Source of the DNA: Sphingopyxis sp. LC81
GTDB taxonomy: Bacteria > Pseudomonadota > Alphaproteobacteria > Sphingomonadales > Sphingomonadaceae
Length of the DNA: 64,000 nucleotides
Assembly: GCF_000756375.1 (NCBI RefSeq)
Contig: NZ_JNFD01000032.1
Location: 1 to 64,000, forward strand
Direction: 5' to 3'
Under the pieces are notes generated by a model. That model was not told where the DNA came from and did not search any database. It worked only from the letters and a program-made list of their open reading frames with translations. The position numbers and the translations under genes are program-made. The first letter of the stretch is position 1; each line of letters opens with the position of its first letter. Of the stretch, positions 44,146 to 55,860 are shown piece after piece.

Positions 44146-44658
44146 ATGAAGGATGCCGTCGAAGTGGTCGTGAACGACCGGATGCAGCAGGGTTATCGCT
44201 ATGTGCGCACGGCCCCGATGGGCAAGGCGTTCGATCCCGATTTCGAACCCGAACTCACGCCGGCCGAGATGCTGGAACTCGGGGTGTTCTGCGGGAAATA
44301 TATGACCGACTGCGCCGCCGAATTCCCGGCGAGCTGGTTCGGCAACGCAAAGCTCGCGCCCGAACACGCCGACTGCTCGCTCAACTATTTCGGCATAAGG
44401 GCGAGCGTTCCCTTGCGCGTCTGGGTTCAGAAAGGATGGATCCATCCCGACGACCCGCGCGGCTGGTTCCAATGGTATTGCCGCTATTATTCGGGGCGGC
44501 GGATGCCGGGCGAGGACCATCGCCAGATCGCGCGGTGGCGCGCGTTCCGGCGCCACGCCGCGCAAATACGCAAGCATTGCGAACCGGGCGATCCCTTTTG
44601 CCGGCCGAAACAGCGGCAGGCGCTGCTGCAATGGGCGTACGACAGCCGGGATATCTAG
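44146..44658 (+). CDS. Conserved protein of unknown function
   Basis: A 170-residue protein without signal or membrane segment. Cysteines occur in FCGKYMTDC, ADCSLNYFGI, WYCRYYSGRRMP, KHCEPGDPFC and Trp/Tyr-rich segments, such as DPRGWFQWYCRYY. Family not recognised; the pattern suggests a conserved enzyme-like or nucleic-acid-binding protein. It is preceded by a short gap after the winged-helix regulator, same strand. Confidence 0.7.
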   Translation: MKDAVEVVVNDRMQQGYRYVRTAPMGKAFDPDFEPELTPAEMLELGVFCGKYMTDCAAEFPASWFGNAKLAPEHADCSLNYFGIRASVPLRVWVQKGWIHPDDPRGWFQWYCRYYSGRRMPGEDHRQIARWRAFRRHAAQIRKHCEPGDPFCRPKQRQALLQWAYDSRDI

Positions 44659-44733
44659 CCCCAAAGCCGGGACCATTTCCCTTCATCGCGGGGCGCACTA
44701 TGTAAGCGCCCACTTCAACGGAGTTTTCTGCCG

Positions 44734-45705
44734 ATGCCGATTATGGCCGCCCGCGTTTATCATGACGGCAAGCTTGTCCGCGACATCGGCCCGGATGAGG
44801 CGATTCCCGAAGATTGCGACAATGGCGATTTCTTCTGGCTTGGCCTGTACGAGCCGACGCCGGGCGAGCTCGAAGGGATTGCGAAACGCTTCGGCCTCCA
44901 CCCGCTAGCGGTCGAGGATGCGCTGAAGGCGAACCAGCTGCCGAAGGTCGAGGCCTATGGCGACCAGCTGTTCGTCATCGCCCGCACCGCCAACCTCGAC
45001 GCCGATACGATCCATCCGGGCGAAACCGCCTTTTTCCTCGGCCCCCATTTCTTCGTCAGCGTCCGACACGGGTCGGCGCGCACACACACCGACATCCGGG
45101 CGCGGCTCGAAACCTTGCCCGCCAAGCTGGCCCATGGTCCCGACTATGTCCTCTATGCGGTGCTCGATTTCATCGTCGATGGCTATTTTCCGGTCATCGA
45201 CGCGATCGAGGACCGGATGCTGACGGTCGAGGAAAGCGTGATGGACACGCCGCTCGACGCCGCCGAAATCCGGCATCTCTATTCGCAGCGGCACGAGATC
45301 ATCCGCTTTCAGCGCCTCGTCGGCATGATGAAGGAAGTTGCCGGCCGGCTCGCGACCGACGATGATCTTCCCAATGTCGATCCCGCGGTGCGTCCATTCT
45401 ATCGCGACATTTGGGACCATGTGCAGCGTGCCGAGTTCCGCCTGACCGGGCTGCGCGATATTGCGGCGTCGGTGATCGAAACCAACGGCATGCTCGAACA
45501 GCAGCGCCAGGGCGTCATCACGCGCCAGCTCGCAGCCTGGGCCGCGATCCTGGCGGTGCCGACCGCGATTGCCGGCATCTATGGCATGAATTTCGAACAT
45601 ATGCCCGAACTCGGCTGGACCTTTGGTTATCCGATGGTCGTCGGCACGATAGCGGTGATCTGCGCACTATTGTTTTGGCGGTTCAAAAATATCGGCTGGC
45701 TCTGA
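44734..45705 (+). CDS. corA: CorA family magnesium/cobalt transporter
   Basis: A 323-residue CorA channel. The large cytoplasmic N-terminal domain contains VEDALKANQLPKVEAYGDQLFVI; two C-terminal transmembrane helices flank the YGMNFE signature, which is the selectivity filter (GMN). A GGAG lies about 10 bases upstream of the ATG. Confidence 0.95.
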   Translation: MPIMAARVYHDGKLVRDIGPDEAIPEDCDNGDFFWLGLYEPTPGELEGIAKRFGLHPLAVEDALKANQLPKVEAYGDQLFVIARTANLDADTIHPGETAFFLGPHFFVSVRHGSARTHTDIRARLETLPAKLAHGPDYVLYAVLDFIVDGYFPVIDAIEDRMLTVEESVMDTPLDAAEIRHLYSQRHEIIRFQRLVGMMKEVAGRLATDDDLPNVDPAVRPFYRDIWDHVQRAEFRLTGLRDIAASVIETNGMLEQQRQGVITRQLAAWAAILAVPTAIAGIYGMNFEHMPELGWTFGYPMVVGTIAVICALLFWRFKNIGWL

Positions 45706-45779
45706 CGATCGCGAGGCATCGCTTGCCAGCGGTCGCCGCTTATGGCAGGGGCGCGCTTCCCGCTTATGGCGACATCTGG

Positions 45780-45855
45780 GGGCGCTTAGCTCAGTTGGTA
45801 GAGCATCTCGTTTACACCGAGAGGGTCGGCGGTTCGAGCCCGTCAGCGCCCACCA
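45780..45855 (+). tRNA. tRNA-Val (anticodon TAC)
   Basis: The 76-base sequence folds as a standard cloverleaf: acceptor GGGCGCT/AGCGCCC, D arm GCTC/GAGC with AGTTGGTA loop, anticodon stem TCTCG/CGAGA with loop TTTACAC, TTCGAGC T loop, and encoded CCA end. The anticodon TAC reads valine codons GUA/GUG/GUU/GUC. Confidence 0.95.
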
Positions 45856-45912
45856 GTTTGTGACATTCCTCAACGAAATTGGTCTGGCGAGAGTCGGGCA
45901 GGGGTGGGTGTT

Positions 45913-46599
45913 TCAATCCTTGCAGAACAGCACGTCGGGAAGCTTGAGCAGCTCGGCCAATGCGCGCTGGACATGGTCGGCGGCTTCGCGCGCCGCAGTG
46001 TCGCCGTCGCCCAGGCGAAGGGCGCCGTAAAGTCTTTGATGGTCATCCTGGCTGGCGAAAACGCCGGCGCGTTCGACGAGCAGCCGGAATTGCATATGAT
46101 AGACCGACTGGTCGAGCTGTTCGAGGATGGTGACGAGGGTTCGGTTGTCGGCGCGTTCGCGGATCAGATGATGAAAGCGTGCGTTGAGCCGTGTGAAGGC
46201 GGCCATGTCGCCCGTCGCTCGCGCCGAGTCCATCGCCGCGATCAGCGTGTCGAGCGCATCGAGCGCGGCAGGATCGCGCGCAATCGCCGGTGCGGCGTGC
46301 TGCGCCGCCATCGCATCGAGCGCGGCACGAACATCATATATCTCGCGTAGCCGTGCCCGTGACAGCGGGCGGACGATAAAGCCGCGGTGCCGTTCCTGCG
46401 ACAGAAATCCTTTCGCTTCGAGCCGTTGCAACGCTTCGCGGACGGTTGTTCGCGCGACATCGAAACGCGCGGCGATGTCCGCCTCGACCAGCCGCTGGCC
46501 AGGCGCGATCTGACCCTGGCGCATCAGGTCGAGGATGTCGTCGGCGACGGTTTCAACCGCCGACTTCGTTGCGAATCGCAAGTTTTCCGTTGCTCCCAT
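45913..46599 (-). CDS. GntR family regulator (FadR/FCD subfamily)
   Basis: A 228-residue regulator. N-terminal winged helix (~12-75) with LVEADIAARFDVARTTVREALQRLEAKGFL, then an FCD effector domain (~85-215) with three conserved His/Asp for a metal. Such proteins respond to carboxylic acids. Divergent from the nitroreductase gene; an inverted repeat in the gap is its likely operator. Confidence 0.9.
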   Translation of the reverse strand: MGATENLRFATKSAVETVADDILDLMRQGQIAPGQRLVEADIAARFDVARTTVREALQRLEAKGFLSQERHRGFIVRPLSRARLREIYDVRAALDAMAAQHAAPAIARDPAALDALDTLIAAMDSARATGDMAAFTRLNARFHHLIRERADNRTLVTILEQLDQSVYHMQFRLLVERAGVFASQDDHQRLYGALRLGDGDTAAREAADHVQRALAELLKLPDVLFCKD

Positions 46600-46631
46600 G
46601 CGCTCGCCATAAACCGTCGCGATCGTCCTGA

Positions 46632-46670
46632 GAATATCAGATTGACAGACAATTTAAACTGATAATATTC
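46632..46670. promoter_or_regulatory. Putative GntR operator overlapping a promoter
   Basis: GAATATCAG at 46632-46640 and CTGATAATATTC at 46659-46670 form an imperfect inverted repeat. Between and within them lies TTGACA (46642-46647) and, after a short 15-base spacer, TAATAT (46663-46668), giving a candidate promoter for the nitroreductase. A GntR dimer bound here would block it. Confidence 0.4.
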
Positions 46671-46691
46671 GGCAAGCGAAAGGATGCCGAA

Positions 46692-47360
46692 ATGCCCTAC
46701 ACCGCGATTCCGCTGCCTGACCGCATGAGTTTCACCGATACGAATATGCGCGCACGCGCCGAAGAATTTTACGCCGAGATCAGCCGTCGGCACACGGTGC
46801 GCGATTTTGCGACAACCCCGGTGCCGCGCGACATCATCGAAACCTGTATTCGCGCTGCCGGGACGGCGCCCAGCGGCGCGAACCATCAGCCCTGGCATTT
46901 CGCCGTCGTCGGCGATCCTGCGCTCAAGACGCGGATTCGTGTCGCCGCCGAAGAGGAGGAGCGCGAATTTTACGCCGGACGCGCCAGCGCCGAATGGCTT
47001 GCGGCATTGGAGCCGATCGGCACCGATCCGAACAAGCCCTTTTTGGAAGATGCTCCGTGGCTGATCGCGATCTTTGGTCAGCGCAAGGGGCCGCACGAGG
47101 GCACGCTGCGCAAAAATTACTATGTTCCCGAATCGGTGAACATCGCGGCGGGTTTCCTGATCGCGGCGCTTCATCATGCGGGGCTCGCGACGCTGACCCA
47201 CACGCCCAACCCGATGGCGTTTCTCAACGATGCGCTCGGCCGGCCCGACTATGAAAAGCCCTATATCCTGCTCGTCGTCGGCCATCCCGCGGCCAATGCG
47301 ACGGTGCCGCTTCACGCCAAGGAGAAGAAGGCACTCGAGGATATTGCGAGTTTTCGATGA
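46692..47360 (+). CDS. Nitroreductase family (iodotyrosine-deiodinase-like) flavoprotein
   Basis: A 222-residue FMN-dependent reductase. [36 protein letters not shown] and [25 protein letters not shown] are FMN and dimer motifs of the nitroreductase/IYD group. Substrate unknown; with a GntR partner it may serve catabolism of a nitro- or halo-aromatic or of a flavin pathway. Confidence 0.88.
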   Translation: MPYTAIPLPDRMSFTDTNMRARAEEFYAEISRRHTVRDFATTPVPRDIIETCIRAAGTAPSGANHQPWHFAVVGDPALKTRIRVAAEEEEREFYAGRASAEWLAALEPIGTDPNKPFLEDAPWLIAIFGQRKGPHEGTLRKNYYVPESVNIAAGFLIAALHHAGLATLTHTPNPMAFLNDALGRPDYEKPYILLVVGHPAANATVPLHAKEKKALEDIASFR

Positions 47361-47469
47361 CGTCCGCCGGTGGCTGCGAATGTCGCTGATTTCGACGCTT
47401 GCAGTCATCGGGCTTGTTGCATGGGTGGTGGCAGGTTTAAGCTGCTTTCCTGCTCGGAAAGGCCGCATC

Positions 47470-48924
47470 ATGAATAATTTGCTCGTCGCGCTCGCATCGT
47501 TACTCTTCGTATCGGCCACCCCTGCGGCTGCCGCACAGAAGCATGGCGATGTCATCATCCGTCATGCGACGATCGTCGATGTCGAGGCAGCGAAAACGAT
47601 CGCCGGGCAGGCGGTGGTGCTGAAGGGCGGCGATATCGTCGCGGTCGGCCCCGATGCGGTCATCGCGAAGGACTGGCACGCGGCGCGAACGATTGAGGGC
47701 AAGGAGCGCTATCTGATCCCCGGCCTGTGGGACATGCACGTCCATTTCGGCGGCGGGCCCGAACTGATCGAAGAGAATAGGGCGCTGCTGCCGCTCTATG
47801 TCGCAAACGGCATCACGACGATCCGCGACTGTTCGGGGGACCTGCCCGAGCAGGTGCTCGCTTGGCGCAGCGAGATTGCGGCGGGCAGCCTGTTCGGCCC
47901 GCGCCTGCTGACGTCGGGCGCAAAGATCGAAGGAATCGCGCCGGTCTGGAAAGGGACGATCGAGGTCGGCAGCACCGCCGACGTCGACGCCGCGCTCGAT
48001 CGCCTCAGGACGCGTGACAAGGTCGATTTCGTCAAGATCACCGACAGCACGCTGAAACCCGAACTGTTCCTCTATGCGCTGACCAAGGCCAAGGCGCTCG
48101 GGCTGCGCACTTCGGGGCATATTCCGATGGCGCTGACGGTCGATCAGGCCGTCGACGCCGGGATCAGCTCGATCGAGCATCTCGACTATGCCTATAACGC
48201 CGGCGCGAAGGACGAGGCCACGATCGCCGCGGATTTCGCCGCGAAGCGCATCGACCGTGCCGAAGCGAACCGCCGGCTCGGCGCGAGCTTCGACCGCGAC
48301 ACCGCGATGACCGCCTATCGCCGCTTCGCCGCGAAGGGCGTGTTCGTAACCCCGACGCTTAATGGCAGTCGTATCATCACCTATCTTGATCGCGACGATC
48401 ACTCGAAGGACGAGGGCCTCGCCTATATCGGGCCCAAGCTGCGCAAGACCTATGACTGGCGGATCGAGCGCGCCGCAAAGGCCGATGCTGCGGCGATCGC
48501 GGCGCGCCATGCGCATATCGAAGCGGTGGGATCGATCCTGCCGATGCTCGCCGAAGCGGGCGTACCGATCATCGCGGGGACCGACGCGGGTTTCCTCAAC
48601 AGCTATAATTATCCGGGCTTTGGTCTGCACGACGAGATCGAACTGTTCCAGCAGAAGGGGCTGACCGCAGCGCAGGCGCTCGCGTCGGCAACGCGCGCGG
48701 GTCCGGCATGGTTCGGCCAGCTCGATCGCTATGGCGCGGTGAAACCGGGCATGGCCGCCGATCTGGTGCTGCTGACGAAGAACCCGCTCGAGGATATCAC
48801 CGCAACACGCGCTATCGACACGGTGGTGATGCGCGGGACGGTTCAGGATCGAGCGGCGCTCGACAAGATGCTGTCTGAGACCCGCGCCAAGGTCGCGGCG
48901 TGGAATGCGGCGGCCAAGCCCTAA
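47470..48924 (+). CDS. Secreted metal-dependent amidohydrolase
   Basis: A 484-residue exported amidohydrolase. A signal peptide (LLVALASLLFVSATPAAAAQ) precedes a beta-sandwich and TIM-barrel domain with the metal motif WDMHVHFGG, later GHIP, IEHLDYAYN and GTDAGF (catalytic Asp). Similar to the CocE/imidazolonepropionase-like group; likely substrates are small peptides or amides. GGAAAGG lies upstream of the ATG; the longer frame extending into the nitroreductase end is rejected. Confidence 0.88.
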   Translation: MNNLLVALASLLFVSATPAAAAQKHGDVIIRHATIVDVEAAKTIAGQAVVLKGGDIVAVGPDAVIAKDWHAARTIEGKERYLIPGLWDMHVHFGGGPELIEENRALLPLYVANGITTIRDCSGDLPEQVLAWRSEIAAGSLFGPRLLTSGAKIEGIAPVWKGTIEVGSTADVDAALDRLRTRDKVDFVKITDSTLKPELFLYALTKAKALGLRTSGHIPMALTVDQAVDAGISSIEHLDYAYNAGAKDEATIAADFAAKRIDRAEANRRLGASFDRDTAMTAYRRFAAKGVFVTPTLNGSRIITYLDRDDHSKDEGLAYIGPKLRKTYDWRIERAAKADAAAIAARHAHIEAVGSILPMLAEAGVPIIAGTDAGFLNSYNYPGFGLHDEIELFQQKGLTAAQALASATRAGPAWFGQLDRYGAVKPGMAADLVLLTKNPLEDITATRAIDTVVMRGTVQDRAALDKMLSETRAKVAAWNAAAKP

Positions 48925-49196
48925 GGGGCGATGGCGCGCGCCGCTTGCCGGGCGCGCCAGACGCTCCAAAGGGTGAACAGCCCCATCGCGGCCCAGATGA
49001 CGTTGAGGACTGCCGACGGGATCGCGCCATTATAACCCGAATTGACGATGAAGCCGCCCGCGCCGACGACGTTCATCCACTGATAGAGATAGCTGCGCCC
49101 CTCGAGCCTGCCGAGCGACAGCAGGATATAGGCGGCGAGGATGATTGCGGCGGCCGCCCAGCCGATAATCTCGATGACGATGACTTCGGCGCCCAT
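48921..49196 (-). CDS. Small membrane protein, CBU_0592-like
   Basis: A 91-residue protein with three hydrophobic helices and YLYQWMNVVGAGGFIVNSGYNGAIPS, a pattern I recall for the CBU_0592 family of small membrane proteins with no known function. The ATG has GGAGAGG upstream. Its stop overlaps the stop of the amidohydrolase by four bases in convergent orientation. Confidence 0.65.
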   Translation of the reverse strand: MGAEVIVIEIIGWAAAAIILAAYILLSLGRLEGRSYLYQWMNVVGAGGFIVNSGYNGAIPSAVLNVIWAAMGLFTLWSVWRARQAARAIAP

Positions 49197-49214
49197 GCGC
49201 TTCCTCTCCAAATA

Positions 49215-49252
49215 AAAACGCCCGCCCCCGGTGAGGGGGCGGGCGCTTTTAG
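49215..49252 (-). terminator. acnA: Terminator after acnA
   Basis: On the minus strand a GC-rich stem of about 11 bp (CGCCCGCCCCC/GGGGGCGGGCG) is followed by TTTTT. It lies 19 bases after the acnA stop and before the next minus-strand gene. Confidence 0.8.
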
Positions 49253-49270
49253 CATCAGCTGTGTGCGACG

Positions 49271-51943
<2,673 letters not shown>

Positions 51944-52088
51944 AGGATTGCAGTCCCCATGTTGGCGCGGCGGGGAATGACTGTCCGGTGGCGAAGCGGG
52001 AGAGCGGGGCCAACGGGAGTCGCACGCGCGGGTTTATGTTGGCGCCGCCTTACGCCGAGGGTGGGGAATTGCAAGGGGGTGGGGACCG
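51944..52088. other. acnA upstream region
   Basis: On the minus strand TTGCAA, a 16-base spacer and TAAGGC are seen near 52070, a plausible sigma70 promoter for acnA. No gene or strong hairpin otherwise. Confidence 0.3.
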
Positions 52089-52694
52089 CTATCGCGGCAG
52101 GATCACTTCGACGCGGCGATTCCGGGCGCGGCCGGCGGCGTCATCCTTCCCGTCGGCGGTTTGATTCGGCGCGATCGGCTCGGTTTCGCCCTTGCCCGAC
52201 ACACGGAACGTGCGCTGGCGCACGCCGACCTGGCCCGCGAACCAGTCGGCGACCGTACGCGCCCGCTTTTCGGACAGGTTCTGGTTATAGGCGTCGTCGC
52301 CCTTGGCGTCGCTATGGCCGATCACTTCGATGGCGCCCGGCGGCGCCTTGCGGATCAGTTCGGCCGCCTTTTGTAACTCGGCTTCCGCACCGGGAGTCAG
52401 GTCGGCCTTGTCGAATTCGAACAGCGCGTCGGCGGGCAGGTCGACGATCGTGGCGGTGGCGGTGACGCGAATGTTCAGCCCGCTGACGTCGCCTTTCAGG
52501 TCGCTGACCGTTCCCGTCATCGCGCTTCCCGGTCCGCCCCCGGTGGTGGGTTGTGCGTCGGCTGCGGCTGCGACGGGGGCGGATGTCGTCCCCGCTCCCG
52601 TGGCCGCATCGCCGGCAGGGGCATCGCTGCCGCCGCCCGGAGAACAAGCGGCGAGCAGCGCGGCGCCGATGGACAGCGAGGCAAGCCGCATCAT
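52089..52694 (-). CDS. OmpA-family lipoprotein
   Basis: A 201-residue outer-membrane lipoprotein: lipobox ALLAACSPGG, then an Ala/Gly/Thr-rich linker (~25-80), and a C-terminal OmpA domain (~95-201) with DALFEFDKADLTPGAE, IEVIGHSDAKGDD and the NLSEKRARTVADW peptidoglycan-binding signature. The start ATG overlaps the upstream stop (ATGA). Likely tethers the outer membrane to peptidoglycan. Confidence 0.88.
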   Translation of the reverse strand: MMRLASLSIGAALLAACSPGGGSDAPAGDAATGAGTTSAPVAAAADAQPTTGGGPGSAMTGTVSDLKGDVSGLNIRVTATATIVDLPADALFEFDKADLTPGAEAELQKAAELIRKAPPGAIEVIGHSDAKGDDAYNQNLSEKRARTVADWFAGQVGVRQRTFRVSGKGETEPIAPNQTADGKDDAAGRARNRRVEVILPR

Positions 52695-53230
52695 CGCGTG
52701 ACCGGTATCCCGTCGAACGGGCCGACTTTTGGGAGGTTGATCGACACGGTCTTGCTGGTCGCGGGTGGCGCGGGGAATTTGGCCCAGATCACGCCGGGCT
52801 TGATCTCGCAGTCGGTGTTCAGGCTGGTTCCGCTGACGTTCGACGCCATCCACTCGCCGGCATTGTCCTTGAGCACGCCCAGCCGCTGCGACGTGGCATC
52901 GTCGATCACGCTGATCTTTTGCACGTCGAACGACTCGCTGTTGATCTTCTCGTCGCTCGAGCAGCGCAGCGTCACGGTCAATATGTCGCCGGTGACCGCA
53001 ACCTTCATCAGGTCGACCTGCGATCCGTCAGGCCCCGGCTGGCTCTGGATCGCGACCTGCGCGGGCATGCGCGCGACGGGGGCTTCGTCCTGCGCCGCGG
53101 TCACCGCTTCGCGCGTGACGCCCGCCTCGGGCGCGCCCGCCGTGTCCGGGGTCGACGGCGTCTCGCTGACGTCGCAGCCCGCGAGCGCGATCCCGGTCGC
53201 AGCCAGCAAAGTAACATGCAGAATATTCAC
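52691..53230 (-). CDS. Lipoprotein of unknown function
   Basis: A 179-residue lipoprotein with lipobox GIALAGCDVSE. The rest is a soluble domain with CSSDEK and LNTDCEIKPG; family not recognised. GTG start with GGAGA upstream. Overlaps the OmpA-like lipoprotein by four bases, so both envelope proteins are made together. Confidence 0.75.
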   Translation of the reverse strand: MNILHVTLLAATGIALAGCDVSETPSTPDTAGAPEAGVTREAVTAAQDEAPVARMPAQVAIQSQPGPDGSQVDLMKVAVTGDILTVTLRCSSDEKINSESFDVQKISVIDDATSQRLGVLKDNAGEWMASNVSGTSLNTDCEIKPGVIWAKFPAPPATSKTVSINLPKVGPFDGIPVTR

Positions 53231-53471
53231 CGATAAATCTCCGTCCCTACTTGGATAGGGGACCTACGTTTTACCAAGGCGAGGGTTCCCGGAGGGCTTC
53301 CGCACCGGATTTTTCCGAAGCGCTGGGCGCTCTTTCTTGCCCGTCCATCAACTGTCACCAACGCGCTCATTCGTCGATAAAAGGGGGTGTTATGCGCATG
53401 CGGGCGGCTGGTATCATGGTGACGCTGGTGAAGCTGGCGGCGGTGAAGCCCCGGAAATAGCGCGAGACGGC
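53231..53471. other. Gap between the lipoprotein pair and the GGDEF gene
   Basis: This 241-base stretch holds a weak hairpin at 53319-53331 (AGCGC/GCGCT) followed by CTTTCTT, and on the plus strand a possible 22-residue frame at 53392-53460 with AAGGGGG upstream. Nothing else is recognised. Confidence 0.3.
53392..53460 (+). CDS. Possible micro-ORF
   Basis: A 22-codon frame (Met-Arg-rich N-terminus, hydrophobic middle VTLVKLAAV, ending KPRK) preceded by AAGGGGG at a good distance. The predicted peptide is basic and amphipathic. It is very short and its expression is unproven. Confidence 0.2.
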   Translation: MRMRAAGIMVTLVKLAAVKPRK

Positions 53472-54680
53472 TCAGCTGCCGCCCGCGGCGAGGCGCACCG
53501 GCTTGGGGGTGAAGGTACGGACGCGGTTGCGGCCGGTGCGCTTGGCTTCGTAGAGCGCCTGATCGGCCTCCTGCATCAGCGCCGAGAGCGTCGTGCCGGG
53601 AGCGCCGATCGCGAGGCCGATGCTGGTCGTCGGGCAGAGCTTTTCCGGGATGCGGTCGGCGCACGCGGCCTGCAGCCCGGTGCGGACCGCCTCGGCGAGC
53701 TGGCGCGCCGCCTCGATGCTTGCGCCGGGGACGAGCAGCGCGAACTCCTCGCCGCCGATGCGCCCCGCGATCATGTTTGCGGGACCGATGGCGCGAACAT
53801 GGGCGCCGAACGCGGCGATGATCGCGTCGCCGACCGCGTGGCCGTGATTGTCGTTGACGCGCTTGAAATGGTCGAGGTCGGCGATCATCAGCGCGACGGG
53901 GGCGTGCTCGTCGATGCAGCGGCGGAGCGCCGCGCCCGCTTGCGCCTCGAACCCGCGGCGGTTGAGCAGGCCTGACAGATTGTCGTCGTCGGCCTCGCGG
54001 CGGAGCTCGGCGATCTGGTCGATCGCGACCGCGACCATCAGGCTAATCGCCGCGACGATCGACACCATCGCCTGGCTGAACTGGACGGTGGTCCAGTAGA
54101 CGGACTGCTGGAAGCCGACATAATTGTCGAAGCCGCCGACGAGCGAGAGCAGCACGATGGGGCGGATGATGAGGTTGAGCGCGGAGATCGCGGCGACCCA
54201 GAACAGCGCGCGGTCGATGAGGTAAGGCTTTTCGATCGGCCAGAGCGACTTGACGATCATCGCGGCGATGAGGCCCGCGCCGATGCTGATCGACAGGATG
54301 CGCGCTGCGATGTCCGGCTGGATGAGCAGGAACCAGGTGAAGACGGAGATTGAGATCGCGGTCGTCACCGCCATCGCGCGCCAGGGGATTGGCAGATTGT
54401 AGCGCTTGATGATCGCGGCGGCGAACAGGACGCCGGTGGCGAGGAAACCGAGATTGGCGGGTAGCCGCTGCAATTCCATCGGCAGCACCGGGCCGACGTC
54501 CTGGATCAGGAAGGCGATCGCCGACGCGGTATAGGCGCCCGCCGCATAGGCGACATAGCGTTCGCGGCGGTTCAGCCAGAGCAGGAAAAAGGCGATCGCG
54601 AACAACAGGCCGATGCCCGGATTGAGCAGCGAAATGAAAAATTGTCCGTTCACACTACCGCTTTCTGCCCCCACCCCCAT
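53472..54680 (-). CDS. Membrane-bound GGDEF diguanylate cyclase
   Basis: A 402-residue protein with about seven N-terminal transmembrane helices (residues ~15-210) and a C-terminal GGDEF domain (~235-390) with the intact active-site motif GRIGGEEF and LDHFKRVNDNHGHAVGD. The I-site (RxxD before the GG(D/E)EF) is not present (PANM). It should make cyclic di-GMP. The start is uncertain: an ATG without Shine-Dalgarno is chosen; an internal GTG ten codons later is also possible. Confidence 0.88.
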   Translation of the reverse strand: MGVGAESGSVNGQFFISLLNPGIGLLFAIAFFLLWLNRRERYVAYAAGAYTASAIAFLIQDVGPVLPMELQRLPANLGFLATGVLFAAAIIKRYNLPIPWRAMAVTTAISISVFTWFLLIQPDIAARILSISIGAGLIAAMIVKSLWPIEKPYLIDRALFWVAAISALNLIIRPIVLLSLVGGFDNYVGFQQSVYWTTVQFSQAMVSIVAAISLMVAVAIDQIAELRREADDDNLSGLLNRRGFEAQAGAALRRCIDEHAPVALMIADLDHFKRVNDNHGHAVGDAIIAAFGAHVRAIGPANMIAGRIGGEEFALLVPGASIEAARQLAEAVRTGLQAACADRIPEKLCPTTSIGLAIGAPGTTLSALMQEADQALYEAKRTGRNRVRTFTPKPVRLAAGGS

Positions 54681-54754
54681 GGTAGCAGTGCATAGATAAC
54701 GAGCCGTTACTTTTCGGGGAGTTAAGTCACGGTAACGCGCCAAGGAGCCGGGCG

Positions 54755-55759
54755 TCAGGCGGTCCCGCGCACCACGAGATGGACGGGGATGCGGGTGCCG
54801 CTGCGCGTACGTTCGTCATCCTCGAGCGCCATCGCGACGAGCGCTTCGCCCGCGGCGTCGAGGTCGGGCTCGAGCGTCGTGAGCGCGGGGTCGGCGAGGG
54901 TGCCGGCGCGGATGCCGTCGAAACCGATCAGCGCGACATCCTCGGGCACGCGGCGGCCGGCGTCCTTCAGCCCCTGCAGCACGCCGAGCGCGAGCATGTC
55001 CGAGGCGGCGAAGATCGCATCGGTGTCGGGGTGCGCCTCGAGCAGCGCCTGCACGGCGGCGACGCCCTGCGCGTGGCGGTCGGCGGCGGCGGGCGGCTCG
55101 GCGACGATCGCGGTCAGGCCGTGCGCCGCGAGCGCGGCGGAAAAGCCGTCGCGGCGCTCGTCGAACTGGCGCTGCGGCGACTGTTGCGGCCCGACGAAGG
55201 CGATGTGGCGGCGGCCGGTCTTGATGAAATGTTCGGCCGCAAGCTGGCCGCCGATGTCATTCTCGCTGCGCATCCAGTGGAACGGGCTGCCGGGGCTGCC
55301 CCAGCAGACGAAGTCGAGCCCCGACGCTTGCGCCTGTGCGAAATAGTCCCACGCCGGGCGGTTGCTGGTCGTCCCGATCACGATCATCGCGTCGGCGAGG
55401 CCCGATGCGACGAAGTCGGCGCGGAAATTGTCGGGATTTTCCTGGAACGAGACGAGCAGGTTGAACCCGCGCGCCGAGGTCGCGGCGGCGATGCTGCCGA
55501 GCAGCGCGAAATAGAAGGGGTTGATCGCGCTGCGATCCTCGCCGGGGCGGCAGATGGTGACGAGCGCGATCGTCTCGCTGCTCTTGAGGCGGAGCGACGA
55601 GGCGTGGCGGTCGACGACATAGCCGAGCTCACGCGCCGCGGCGGAGACGCGCGCGCGCGTTTCGGCGTTGACGCCGGGGCTGTTGCGGAGCGCACGCGAA
55701 ACGGTCGATTGCGACACGCCGGCGCGCTCGGCGACGTCGAACGATGTGGGACGCAGCAT
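54755..55759 (-). CDS. LacI family transcriptional regulator
   Basis: A 334-residue repressor: N-terminal HTH FDVAERAGVSQSTVSRALRNSPGVN (~7-31), hinge helix, and a periplasmic-binding-like effector domain. It probably senses a sugar or other small ligand. The minus-strand gap upstream has a TTGACA. It is the last gene of the block running from the histidine kinase at 63.8 kb through oxoprolinase/DUF969/DUF979/DUF2891; an earlier GTG four codons upstream is possible. Confidence 0.88.
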   Translation of the reverse strand: MLRPTSFDVAERAGVSQSTVSRALRNSPGVNAETRARVSAAARELGYVVDRHASSLRLKSSETIALVTICRPGEDRSAINPFYFALLGSIAAATSARGFNLLVSFQENPDNFRADFVASGLADAMIVIGTTSNRPAWDYFAQAQASGLDFVCWGSPGSPFHWMRSENDIGGQLAAEHFIKTGRRHIAFVGPQQSPQRQFDERRDGFSAALAAHGLTAIVAEPPAAADRHAQGVAAVQALLEAHPDTDAIFAASDMLALGVLQGLKDAGRRVPEDVALIGFDGIRAGTLADPALTTLEPDLDAAGEALVAMALEDDERTRSGTRIPVHLVVRGTA

Positions 55760-55860
55760 CTTTCCGTTCACCTCAGGCTTCTCCCCCTTGCGCCGTCTCT
55801 CGCCGCGAGGGCGGGGCTTGTCAATCGGCGAGGCCGTTCGCTTCCTTCCGGAACGACGGC

